Shown: in pieces, positions 1-7,660 of the stretch
How the letters are laid out: the number at the start of each line of letters is the position of its first letter
How positions within the stretch are numbered: the first letter of the stretch is position 1
Assembly (NCBI GenBank): GCA_003671055.1
Contig: QWPV01000019.1
Location: forward strand, 1-41,940
Direction of reading: 5' to 3'
Length of the DNA: 41,940 nucleotides
Source of the DNA: Planctomycetota bacterium
GTDB taxonomy: Bacteria; Planctomycetota; Phycisphaerae; Phycisphaerales; SM1A02
The notes under the pieces: generated by a model
Seen by the model: the letters and a program-made list of their open reading frames with translations, nothing else
What the model was told of the DNA's origin: nothing
Databases searched by the model: none
Made by a program: the position numbers and the translations under genes

Positions 1-146
1 ATGCGGGGCGGCGGGCGAAATCGCTTGGTGCTTGGACGCTGGTGGGGTGCACGGTGAGTCCTGCGTTTGAGTTTCAGCACTTTGAGATTGCGCGGGACGG
101 ATGGGAACCCGCGGGCGCGGGCGTGGGCTCGGGCTCGGGCGCGTGA
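1..146 (+). CDS. 3' end of a DUF985-type cupin protein (partial)
   Basis: Only the last 47 codons are in the window (frame starting at base 3, stop TGA at 144-146). The readable part contains LVGCTVSPAFEFQHFEIA followed by a G-W-E-P. That is the usual final beta-strand signature of the DUF985/cupin_5 family, small cupin-fold proteins whose biochemical role is poorly defined. After the conserved part comes a low-complexity Gly/Ala/Ser tail of about 12 residues. It faces the vapC toxin gene tail to tail with only 14 bases between them. The family call rests on a short motif; the N-terminus and any metal ligands lie outside the window. Confidence 0.6.
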   Translation, partial: AGRRAKSLGAWTLVGCTVSPAFEFQHFEIARDGWEPAGAGVGSGSGA

Positions 147-160
147 TGCGAGTCGTTTGA

Positions 161-616
161 TTAACTTCGCGGAATTGCGTCGACGCCGAGTGTCATCGCA
201 GCGTGCGCGAGGTTTCGGTCGAGTGTGAGGAGTGTTGCGCGGCGTGTTTGCGCGAGTGCGAGGTAGGCGGCGTCGTAGGAGGTGAGGCGATGCGACTCGG
301 CGAGGGTTATGAGTTGAGTGAAATTGCGTGCGTCGGTTGATGGTTCGAGAGAAATGCCTAGCGATGAAAGTTGTTCGAGGACTCGTTGCGCGAGGACTTC
401 GGTTGTGCAAAACGCGAATGCGCCGTCGGTGCTTAGTGCGCGGTCTGCTGGCAACCGCCGCCGAAACATGAGGACGCTGTTGGCGACTTCAAGCACGAGC
501 AGATCTGGGGCAATGCATGCTGCGCGCGGATAGTCGCGCAGCGCTTGCACGACGAGCGCAGCATCGGGTTCTCCGAACATGATGGCGAGGACTGCGGATG
601 CGTCAATCACAATCAC
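161..616 (-). CDS. vapC: PIN-domain toxin (VapC-like RNase)
   Basis: A 151-residue PIN-domain protein, expected to be a Mg-dependent endoribonuclease held inactive by the antitoxin encoded just upstream. The acidic residues of the active site are all visible: Asp5 in VIVIDASAVL, Glu43 in LVLEVANSV, Asp115 in LTSYDAAYLALA and Asp133 in LLTLDRNLA. I chose the GTG at 616 because the PIN fold begins right there and because this GTG overlaps the antitoxin stop as GTGA, a layout that suggests translational coupling. A longer in-frame start at 703 would add 29 residues that do not fit the family. The cellular RNA target cannot be told from the sequence. Confidence 0.85.
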   Translation of the reverse strand: MIVIDASAVLAIMFGEPDAALVVQALRDYPRAACIAPDLLVLEVANSVLMFRRRLPADRALSTDGAFAFCTTEVLAQRVLEQLSSLGISLEPSTDARNFTQLITLAESHRLTSYDAAYLALAQTRRATLLTLDRNLAHAAMTLGVDAIPRS

Positions 617-894
617 GTCAAGCCCTCGCGTGTCATCGATTTCCAATCCTCGCGGGTGAAACTGAGGCCTGCTGCAGCGAGACATGCTCGGTCGACACGA
701 CAACTTTCATGCAGGCGTTGCGCGCGGTCGGCGAGCGTCATCGCTTGATCAACCGTATCCGCGGAATAGGCACGCAAACGCGCGACGCGTTCTCCATGAC
801 GAAGGATGATGATTTCCTCGCCGCGCTCGACGGCGTCGAGAAGCTCTGACAACTTTGCCTTGGCTTCGGTGAGTGTGACTGTGCGAGCAACCAT
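613..894 (-). CDS. Phd/YefM-family antitoxin
   Basis: A 93-residue antitoxin of the Phd/YefM type. The N-terminal half, VTLTEAKAKLSELLDAVERG followed by EEIIILRHGERVARL, matches the DNA-binding and dimerisation fold of that family. The C-terminal half is a less conserved tail expected to bind and block the toxin. It comes first in the operon and overlaps vapC by four bases. No Shine-Dalgarno sequence is visible before the ATG at 894, and the predicted -10 box ends only six bases upstream, so the mRNA may be leaderless. Autorepression is likely through the two GACTAGTC palindromes that lie inside the promoter. Confidence 0.85.
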   Translation of the reverse strand: MVARTVTLTEAKAKLSELLDAVERGEEIIILRHGERVARLRAYSADTVDQAMTLADRAQRLHESCRVDRACLAAAGLSFTREDWKSMTREGLT

Positions 895-900
895 GCCATG

Positions 901-929
901 AGTATCGTCTGACTAGTCTGACTAGTCAA
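901..929 (-). promoter_or_regulatory. Promoter and tandem operator of the Phd/VapC operon
   Basis: Read on the minus strand, TTGACT (924-929) is followed after exactly 17 bases by GATACT (901-906), a good -35/-10 pair. Two copies of the perfect 8-bp palindrome GACTAGTC (911-918 and 920-927), nine bases apart centre to centre, fill the spacer, one of them running into the -35 box. Their position would block RNA polymerase when bound, as expected for antitoxin autorepression. The predicted transcription start falls at about the A of the antitoxin ATG. Confidence 0.65.
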
Positions 930-977
930 ATAGAATCATAGTAGTTTTCATAGATTTTCGGGGTTGACCGGTTCGCT

Positions 978-1901
978 TCAACCGATCAACCAGATCGCGT
1001 AGAGGGAAGCGCTTGCGACGATGATCCAGAGGATTGTGGCTTGCGCGATTGCTCGGATGCCGACTGCTTGGAGTGCGCTTCTTGTGAGACCGGTACCGAT
1101 GAGGAAGAGGGCGGCTTGGAATCCGATGCCGGAGATGAATCGGATGTTTGCTTCTTGCTCTTCGAGTTGTGGGAAGAGTGTGCGGACTCCGCTGGCTGCG
1201 AGGAAGCATGGGATGAACCATGGGAACGGTGACTTGGTTCCGGCGCGGCTGGCGTCGATGCAGAATTTTCCTGCGAGGAGCGCGAGTGGGGTGATCCAGA
1301 TGACGCGCGTGAGTTTTACAACTGTTGCAGTTTCGTAGGCTTCGGCGCCGTATGCATTGGATGCGCCTGCGACGGAAGCGATGTCGTGGAGTGCGATGCC
1401 TGCCCATTGACCGAACTGAATGTCGGTGAGTCCTATTGCGTGTCCGATTGCTGGAAGCGTCCAGAGTCCGATCGCGTTGAGGATGAAGATTGCACCTGTC
1501 GCGACTGCCATGCTTGAACTGCTTGCGCCGATTGCTGCGCCGATGGCGACGATTGCGGAGCCTCCGCAGATTGCGGTGCCTGAGGTGATGAGCGTGGAAA
1601 TTTCGCGGCCGGTGCGGAGTAGTTTTCCGAGGAGGAGTCCGATGATGATTGCGCCGACGATGGTGCCGATGGCGAGCGCGACTCCGCTTCCTGCTGATTT
1701 CGCGAGGTCACTGAGATCGAGTCGGAATCCGAGGAGGACCACGCATGCTTGAATCAACCATTTCGAAACTGTCTTGCACTGTTTCGTCCATGCGGTGATG
1801 CCGAGGATGCCGAGCGCGATTCCAAGGACGAGCGCGATGTCCGCGCGCGAATATGGACTTGCTGCAGCGAGGAGCGCAATAACCACGATGCACGCAGCCA
1901 A
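978..1901 (-). CDS. YeiH/UPF0324-family membrane transporter
   Basis: A 307-residue integral membrane protein with about nine or ten hydrophobic segments. It matches the YeiH/UPF0324 family, annotated as putative sulfate exporters. Family-like stretches include WLIQACVVLLGFRLDL near residue 48, the Gly/Ser-rich loop SGTAICGGSAIVA near 106, and GQWAGIALHDIASVAGA near 163. Sulfate or sulfonate export is a family-level guess and nothing nearby confirms the substrate. The gene stands alone, divergent from the GH13 gene with about 160 bases between the start codons. The ATG at 1901 leaves little N-terminal extension before the first membrane segment. Confidence 0.8.
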   Translation of the reverse strand: MAACIVVIALLAAASPYSRADIALVLGIALGILGITAWTKQCKTVSKWLIQACVVLLGFRLDLSDLAKSAGSGVALAIGTIVGAIIIGLLLGKLLRTGREISTLITSGTAICGGSAIVAIGAAIGASSSSMAVATGAIFILNAIGLWTLPAIGHAIGLTDIQFGQWAGIALHDIASVAGASNAYGAEAYETATVVKLTRVIWITPLALLAGKFCIDASRAGTKSPFPWFIPCFLAASGVRTLFPQLEEQEANIRFISGIGFQAALFLIGTGLTRSALQAVGIRAIAQATILWIIVASASLYAIWLIG

Positions 1902-2061
1902 CAGCGAGGGCTTGGGGACGCTTTTTGAAGGGGCGCTGATTGGTTGCGTGCTGATGAATCACAGCGTACCGCGACCGCAAAGGTCCGGTTGATCGGTGAA
2001 TTCGCGTGAAACTTGCACAACACGTTCTCAAGTTCGCGGTTCGTGGATTAGGCTCACTTCC

Positions 2062-4614
2062 ATGTCCCTTCGACGACTTGTTGCTCTCGCTTCGATGCTG
2101 CTGGCTGCGCCGATTTTTGCTGCGCCACTTCCACCGATCACGCGTCCGCATGCGGATGAAGTGGTCTATCAAATCATGCCGATTGCGTGGCGCGATTCGA
2201 ACAATGACATGGTCGGTTCGATCTCTGCGCGCGTTGGGGACTTTGGTGGACTCGCTGCGACGGAGAGTCTTGACTACTTGCAGTATCTCGGCGTGACGAT
2301 GATTTACTTGCAGCCGATTTTTCCGTCGGCGGCCTATCACGGCTATCAACATGGTCCTGCAGACTTGCTCAACTCACGCTTCGGCACCGAGGCGGAGTTT
2401 CTTGCGTTCGTGTCTGCGGCGCATGCGCGTGGGATCAAAGTCATTCTTGATTTTGTCGCGTATGGGATCAGTCAGAACTCTGCGTATTTTTCTTCCGCAT
2501 ACGGCAACGCTTCGAGCCCGTACGACTTGTGGCTTGCGTTTACGAATGCAGGCAACACGACATTCGTCGGATCGAACTACAACACATGGAACGGTGCGCC
2601 AGTCGGATTCATTCATTGGAACCTTGCGAATGCATCAGCCGTCACGACGGTGACGAATTGGGCGAAGAAGTGGCTTGATCCCAATGGGGATGGCGACACG
2701 AGTGATGGCGTGGATGGATTTCGCCTTGATCACGCATGGGCGAGTGGCGGTGAAGGGTGGGGCGCGAACATCACCTTCTGGGAAACTTGGTGCACATCAC
2801 TTCGCGCAGTGCGCAGCGATGTGTTTATTTTCTGCGAGCCATCCGACTGGGGCAATTACGGCACGGACTTGTTGACGCCGACTGCGTTCAACGCGGTGAT
2901 CACGAAGCCATGGGAGTTTGCTGCGCGTAACGCCGTGAACACGAAGGCTGCGGCGGGTCTCTATAGCTCGATGAGTGCGACGCTGGCGGCGATTCCATCG
3001 GGAAAACATGCGGTTGCGGAGACGAGCGATCATGACGCGAACAGACTCGCGTCGGATTTCCTCAGCAACAACGCTCGTCAAAAAGTTGCTGCGGCGGTGC
3101 TTCTCACGCAGCCATTCACGCCGAACATTTATTACGGCGATGAAATCGGCATGAAGGGCGTGAAGGCTTCGACAGGCTCGGATGCTGATGACATTCCCAT
3201 GCGCGAGCCTTTCAAGTGGAAAGCAGTTGCAGGCGCGCCGATGACGAACTATCCCGCGTTGACTTCGGGCACGATGCCTCCGACCTATGCGGCGAACAAT
3301 GATGGTCGCAGCGTGGAGGAGCAGAAGGGCGTTGGGGGTTCGATCCTTGAAACCTATCGCTCGCTGATCACAGCGCGCAAAGCGTCGATCGCGTTGCGCC
3401 GTGGTGCGTATGTTCCCGTCACGAGCCCTCATGCGGGCGTGTATGCGTTCGTGCGTCATGAGGCGACGCAGACTGTGCTTGTTGCGATCAATCTTGAATC
3501 GTCCACGGCGAACACCACGCTCGATCTCAGCGCGTTCACGATTCCCGCAGCGGGCACGACGCCGTTGAATCTTGAGACGGCAGCCACGCTCACGCCAGTT
3601 ACGCCGTCGAACAAAGCTGCGTATCCGATTTCGATCGGCGCGCGTGGATGGTTTATCGCGAGCGCATCGATCACGCCGCCAGTGAGTACTGCGCATCTTG
3701 ATATCGATGGCCGCGCGATTCCAACGGATGCGACAGTGCAAGCGTTGGTTGCGAGTCAGACGTGTTTGTCGTCGTTTGCAGACAACGCGGGTGAACTCAA
3801 TCAACTCTTCGTGCGCAAAGATGGCGACGCGCTGCGAGTGTCGGTCAGCGGAAATCTTCCGCAAGATGGAACTGCGTTGGCGCTCTTCATCGATGTGGAT
3901 CCGAGTGCACGCACTGGGCAGAATCGACTCGTCACCGCGCATCTTCCGTCACCGCCAGGTGGCATTCCGCTCCTTGACGGCACTACCTTTGATGCGAGTT
4001 TTTCGCCCGATGCGTTGTACTTCGTGAACACCGTGAATTCGAATGTCTATGTTGATCGAGTGACGTTGCCGCGCGCGCCCGCGCTTGCGACGAAGACGTT
4101 TCTGGGTTGGGTCGGATTGAATTCCGGTCGCGGTGTACTTGCCGGTGGCACGAATGCAAGCGGCGTCGAGATCGCGTTTGACAATACCAACAGCGCAGGC
4201 ATCACCGCGTCGAGTGTTGCGGGCGCTGCAACAGCGACAAAGGGCGTTGAATGTTGGATTCCCTTGAGCGACCTCGGTCTCGCGAGTGGCTTCAACGGAC
4301 TGATCGGTGTCAGCGCGTGCATCGAGCGTACGAACGGAGCGCTTTCGAATCAGTGGTTGCCCGGACTTGCTCCACGAAGCGCGGATCTTGGTGTCGCGCC
4401 GAACTTGGGAAGTGTGTCAGGTCAGCAATTCGCGACGGTGTTTGTAGGGATTTTGGGCGACCTCGATGGCGATGCATCGGTGAGCGCAGCAGACCTTGCG
4501 ATCCTACTTTCCAATTGGGGTGCCGCTTCAACGCAGTGTGCAGCGTGCGATATCAATCACGATGCGTTCGTCGATGCGCCCGATCTTGCGTTGCTGCTTT
4601 CCAATTGGAGTTGA
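2062..4614 (+). CDS. Secreted GH13 alpha-amylase-family enzyme with C-terminal dockerin-like repeats
   Basis: An 850-residue exported glycoside hydrolase. A Sec signal peptide covers residues 1-20 (MSLRRLVALASMLLAAPIFA). The GH13 barrel follows: YQIMPIAWRD near 36, GFRLDHAW with the nucleophile Asp223, FIFCEPSDW with the acid/base Glu259, and ETSDHD with the transition-state His-Asp at 324-325. A beta-sandwich (about 470-550) and a region resembling a carbohydrate-binding or DOMON-like fold (about 560-780) come next. The last 55 residues hold two EF-hand-like dockerin repeats, each ending in LLSNW. The GH13 region I motif D-x-x-x-N-H is altered (DFVAYG at 130-135), so the exact specificity is uncertain. 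The ATG at 2062 is preferred over an upstream in-frame codon because it places the signal peptide at the N-terminus. Confidence 0.85.
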   Translation: MSLRRLVALASMLLAAPIFAAPLPPITRPHADEVVYQIMPIAWRDSNNDMVGSISARVGDFGGLAATESLDYLQYLGVTMIYLQPIFPSAAYHGYQHGPADLLNSRFGTEAEFLAFVSAAHARGIKVILDFVAYGISQNSAYFSSAYGNASSPYDLWLAFTNAGNTTFVGSNYNTWNGAPVGFIHWNLANASAVTTVTNWAKKWLDPNGDGDTSDGVDGFRLDHAWASGGEGWGANITFWETWCTSLRAVRSDVFIFCEPSDWGNYGTDLLTPTAFNAVITKPWEFAARNAVNTKAAAGLYSSMSATLAAIPSGKHAVAETSDHDANRLASDFLSNNARQKVAAAVLLTQPFTPNIYYGDEIGMKGVKASTGSDADDIPMREPFKWKAVAGAPMTNYPALTSGTMPPTYAANNDGRSVEEQKGVGGSILETYRSLITARKASIALRRGAYVPVTSPHAGVYAFVRHEATQTVLVAINLESSTANTTLDLSAFTIPAAGTTPLNLETAATLTPVTPSNKAAYPISIGARGWFIASASITPPVSTAHLDIDGRAIPTDATVQALVASQTCLSSFADNAGELNQLFVRKDGDALRVSVSGNLPQDGTALALFIDVDPSARTGQNRLVTAHLPSPPGGIPLLDGTTFDASFSPDALYFVNTVNSNVYVDRVTLPRAPALATKTFLGWVGLNSGRGVLAGGTNASGVEIAFDNTNSAGITASSVAGAATATKGVECWIPLSDLGLASGFNGLIGVSACIERTNGALSNQWLPGLAPRSADLGVAPNLGSVSGQQFATVFVGILGDLDGDASVSAADLAILLSNWGAASTQCAACDINHDAFVDAPDLALLLSNWS

Positions 4615-4698
4615 CATTCATCAGAGGAAGAAAAGCGCGCGAAGTGTGCCTGTCCCGAATGGTGGGATGCGCTTGAGTTCGTGCCTTGGAAACGGCTC

Positions 4699-5991
4699 TT
4701 AGCCCACCACGACGCCTGCGATTGCGCCGGTCATCCAGCACGCAAGCGCACCTGCGAGCATGGCGCGGAATCCGAGTTTGGCGATGTCGCCTCGGCGGCT
4801 TGGTGCGAGGGCGCCGAGGCCGCCGATTTGGATTGCGATGGAAGGGAGGTTTGCAAATCCGCAGAGCGTGTAGATCGCGATGGTGGAGGAGCGTTTGGAA
4901 ATTTCTCCATCTGCAATGAGGCTGGAGAGGTGGAAGTAGGCGACGAATTCTGTGGCGACGATGGATTCACCCATCAGTGTGCCGAGCGTTCTTGCATCTG
5001 CGCCAGCGCCCATCAGCCATGCGAGTGGTTGAAGGAGTAGACCAAGGATGTTCTGGAAGCTCAGGATTGGGAGGCCGATTTCTGCGCGAATACTTGCGAT
5101 AGGAAGCCACCATGTGTCCACTTCGCTGAGTGCGGTGAGCGGCCAGTTCAGCAGCGCGAGAATCGAGACGAAGGCGATGAGCATCGCTGCAACGTTGAGT
5201 GCGAGTTTGAGTCCGTCGGTTGCGCCTTCGGCAGCGGCGTCCATCACATTCGTTGCGGAGGACGACGTTTCGCGAAGTGCTTCGATGGACTCATCAGGCG
5301 GCGTTTCTGTTTCTGGGCACATCAACTTCGAAAGAACAATTGCAGCAGCGGACGACATCACGCTTGCTGCCATGAAGTGTTTCGCGACTTCGATGCGCAT
5401 CGCTTCATCGTCGCCTCCGACCATCACGATGTACGCACCCATCACGCTTCCAGCGATCGTTGCGAATCCGCCAACCATGATGCACATGAGTTGCGATTGT
5501 GTGAGTCGTGCGATGAATGGCTTGATTGTCAGCGGTGCTTCGGTTTGACCGACGAAGACGTTCGCGGCGGTCGACATCGCTTCAATGCCGGTGATGCCGA
5601 GCGTGTGCTGGAGCACGCGCGCAAACACCGCGATGATGCGCTGCATCACACCGATGTGATAGAGCACCGCCATGAGTGCTGCGAAGAAGATGATGATCGG
5701 CAGCACTTTGATCGCGAAGATGAAGCCCCATGCGGCGGAAGCATCCGTTGCATTGCCGAAGATGAATCGTGTGCCGTCTTCTGCGAAGGACACAACTTTG
5801 GTCACGATCGTCGCGAGTCCGTCGAAAACCAGAACGACCGGCGGAAAGCGTAAGAAGAGCAACGCGACGACGCCTTCAAGCAGCAATCCCGCGATGATCG
5901 TGCGCCAACGGATCGCGCGGCGATTGGTGGAGAGCGCGTAGCCGATGACGAGAATTGCGAGAACGCCGAGAAGACCAGTGAATTGCTGCAT
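4699..5991 (-). CDS. nupC: Concentrative nucleoside transporter (NupC/CNT family)
   Basis: A 430-residue inner-membrane symporter that should import nucleosides using an ion gradient. The CNT core is visible: AANVFVGQTEAPLTIKPF around residue 175, followed by LMCIMVGGFATIAGSVMGAY, and later ESIVATEFVAYFHL, stretches that line the nucleoside and cation sites in the family. The N-terminus starts directly in a membrane helix (MQQFTGLLGVLAILVIGYAL), which supports the ATG at 5991 over a longer in-frame reading. It is divergent from a uridine-kinase-like gene 71 bases away, with thymidine kinase just beyond, so uptake and phosphorylation of nucleosides sit side by side. No clear ribosome binding site precedes the start. 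Confidence 0.85.
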   Translation of the reverse strand: MQQFTGLLGVLAILVIGYALSTNRRAIRWRTIIAGLLLEGVVALLFLRFPPVVLVFDGLATIVTKVVSFAEDGTRFIFGNATDASAAWGFIFAIKVLPIIIFFAALMAVLYHIGVMQRIIAVFARVLQHTLGITGIEAMSTAANVFVGQTEAPLTIKPFIARLTQSQLMCIMVGGFATIAGSVMGAYIVMVGGDDEAMRIEVAKHFMAASVMSSAAAIVLSKLMCPETETPPDESIEALRETSSSATNVMDAAAEGATDGLKLALNVAAMLIAFVSILALLNWPLTALSEVDTWWLPIASIRAEIGLPILSFQNILGLLLQPLAWLMGAGADARTLGTLMGESIVATEFVAYFHLSSLIADGEISKRSSTIAIYTLCGFANLPSIAIQIGGLGALAPSRRGDIAKLGFRAMLAGALACWMTGAIAGVVVG

Positions 5992-6062
5992 AGGGGGGTT
6001 CGTGTGCCTCGCTAGGCAGCATACGAAACTGCGTGCACGCTGCGAGAGCGTATGGTGCACGG

Positions 6063-6707
6063 ATGACGAGCGATAGTGCTTCTTCGACTCCGCGGGTCTT
6101 GCATTGGCATGAGGCGGCTGATGTGATTCTCGCTGCAACGCGTGCCTTCAGCGATCGCGTGGTGATTGGCGTGACGGGGAGCGTCGCTGCGGGAAAGTCG
6201 ACGCTTGCTCGGAGGCTGTCCGACACAGTGGTGAGTACCGATCACTATCTTCCGAACTACGACGAGACGCCTGAAGCACTGCGGGATCTCGCGGAGTCAT
6301 CTGATCTTGAGGGTCTCGCGCGAAACATCGCTGCGCTGCGTGCAGGATGCGCGACGGACGCTCCTGTGTGGAGTTTCGAATCGCATCGTCGCGAAGGAAT
6401 GCAACGGATTGAGCCAGCACGCGTCGTGGTGGTTGAAGGTTTGCACGCGCTGCATGCTCTGCCGCGCGCGCATCTTGATATCGCAGTCTTTGTTGAAGCA
6501 TCGCAGCCGACGAGATGGTCGAGAGCTGCAGCGCGCGAAGCAGCAGGGGATCGCCCGTGGACGCGTGAGTATCTCGAGCACTTTTTCTATCACGTCGCAG
6601 AGCCGACCTTCGCGCTACACGCCGCCGCGTATCGCTCGAGTGCGCACTTCATCGTCGTGAACGATGCGCGCGATGGGCTCACTGTGCATCACGCGCCATC
6701 GGTCTGA
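6063..6707 (+). CDS. Uridine kinase-like P-loop kinase
   Basis: A 214-residue P-loop kinase of the uridine kinase/phosphoribulokinase superfamily. The Walker A motif GVTGSVAAGKSTLARRL lies near residue 36, the substrate-binding VSTDHYLPNYDETP near 57, and the hydrophobic Walker B strand VVVVEGLHAL near 122. The short basic stretch near 160 (ASQPTRWSRAAAREAAG) would be the lid. Its closeness to a CNT nucleoside importer and thymidine kinase favours nucleoside phosphorylation, but pantothenate or another small hydroxyl substrate cannot be excluded. The ATG at 6063 is chosen; an in-frame GTG at 6033 would add ten residues. Its 3' end overlaps the convergent thymidine kinase gene by 29 bases. Confidence 0.7.
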   Translation: MTSDSASSTPRVLHWHEAADVILAATRAFSDRVVIGVTGSVAAGKSTLARRLSDTVVSTDHYLPNYDETPEALRDLAESSDLEGLARNIAALRAGCATDAPVWSFESHRREGMQRIEPARVVVVEGLHALHALPRAHLDIAVFVEASQPTRWSRAAAREAAGDRPWTREYLEHFFYHVAEPTFALHAAAYRSSAHFIVVNDARDGLTVHHAPSV

Positions 6708-7245
6708 AGCATCGCGCGCAGGTCGCTTCGAAATCACCGATGCCGCCGACGATGATGCGACTGCTGTTGGCGACGAGTCGCTCACTATGCGTCGAAGGCG
6801 CACCGCATCGAGCGCACGATCCCGACAAACGCAGCACCTCCGTCGCAAGTGGAATGAGTACATCAAATGGCGCGAACGGTTCGCCGAAGTGATCGATGTC
6901 ACAGCCAGCAACGATGACGCGTTGACCATTGGCTCGCAATCGCTCGATCGCCGCAGTCGCCTCGCCGCCGAAGAAGTGAAGTTCATCGATCGCGATCGTG
7001 TCGAAGTCCTGCGCGTGCTGCGCGAATTCGTTCACGTGCGAAATCCCAATCGCCGCGACGCGTACATTCGTGTGCGTCACAAGTTCATGCGCCGCATATC
7101 GCGTGTCAAGCGTTGGCTTCACCACGCGCACTCTCTCGCCAGCCTCGCGCGCATGCTCAATCCGCCGCAACAATTCCGTTGTCTTCCCCGCGAACATCGG
7201 TCCGCAGATGACTTCTAGTGGGGAATGGTGGATTCGCGTTGGCAT
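6679..7245 (-). CDS. tdk: Thymidine kinase (type II)
   Basis: A 188-residue thymidine kinase that makes dTMP from thymidine and ATP for salvage. The P-loop GPMFAGKTTELL starts at residue 15, the Walker B/catalytic stretch IAIDELHFF holds Glu88, and the C-terminal zinc-binding lobe has two C-A-R-C pairs, near residues 150 and 179. This is the compact bacterial TK1-like form and the length is usual. The ATG at 7245 is preferred because only about ten residues then precede the first beta strand; the open frame runs further upstream with no family similarity. It converges on, and overlaps by 29 bases, the kinase gene ending at 6707. Confidence 0.93.
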   Translation of the reverse strand: MPTRIHHSPLEVICGPMFAGKTTELLRRIEHAREAGERVRVVKPTLDTRYAAHELVTHTNVRVAAIGISHVNEFAQHAQDFDTIAIDELHFFGGEATAAIERLRANGQRVIVAGCDIDHFGEPFAPFDVLIPLATEVLRLSGSCARCGAPSTHSERLVANSSRIIVGGIGDFEATCARCFRPMARDAQ

Positions 7246-7330
7246 CGGAGGATTGCGTGAAGCTGCACACCCCACGGCGCGCGCCACGCGCAGGATCGTA
7301 TCGAGGCTCAGCCTCGGACTGGGGCGCGAC

Positions 7331-7367
7331 AAAACGCGAACGCCCCGGCTATGGAGCCAGGGCGTTC
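7331..7367 (-). terminator. Rho-independent terminator of the initiator tRNA gene
   Basis: Arms at 7338-7350 and 7355-7367 form a 13-bp stem around the four-base loop 7351-7354. On the minus strand the only irregular pair is a U-G wobble; on the plus strand it would be a C-A mismatch. On the minus strand the stem is followed by GCG and TTTTGT. It lies 45 bases past the 3' end of the tRNA and upstream of tdk, so it should separate the two. Confidence 0.75.
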
Positions 7368-7411
7368 ATTCTTGAAGAGCGAACTGTCCAGTTTCGTGGA
7401 CCGTCCTTGAA

Positions 7412-7484
<73 letters not shown>

Positions 7485-7660
7485 GTGAGTGAGGATAGCA
7501 GACTGCGCGCGCCTGAGCAAGTGAGGAAGTCGCATGTTGTGGCGTTCTGATTTCTCCTTGGAATTGCGGCGTAATTGCGCTGCGCCGCGTGCGGTTGCTT
7601 CGTAGGATTGCCTCCCTTCAGGTCGCATTCCAGAGTTTTTACGAGAGATCAAGTTTCGCA

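Noticed and set aside
617-703. Longer VapC with an N-terminal extension starting at 703
   Set aside because: The extension lies within the antitoxin gene and does not fit the PIN fold; the GTG at 616 is coupled to the antitoxin stop.
2797-3942. 381-codon Arg-rich open frame on the minus strand
   Set aside because: It is antisense to the GH13 gene and its very high Arg/His content is typical of a false reading frame in GC-rich DNA.
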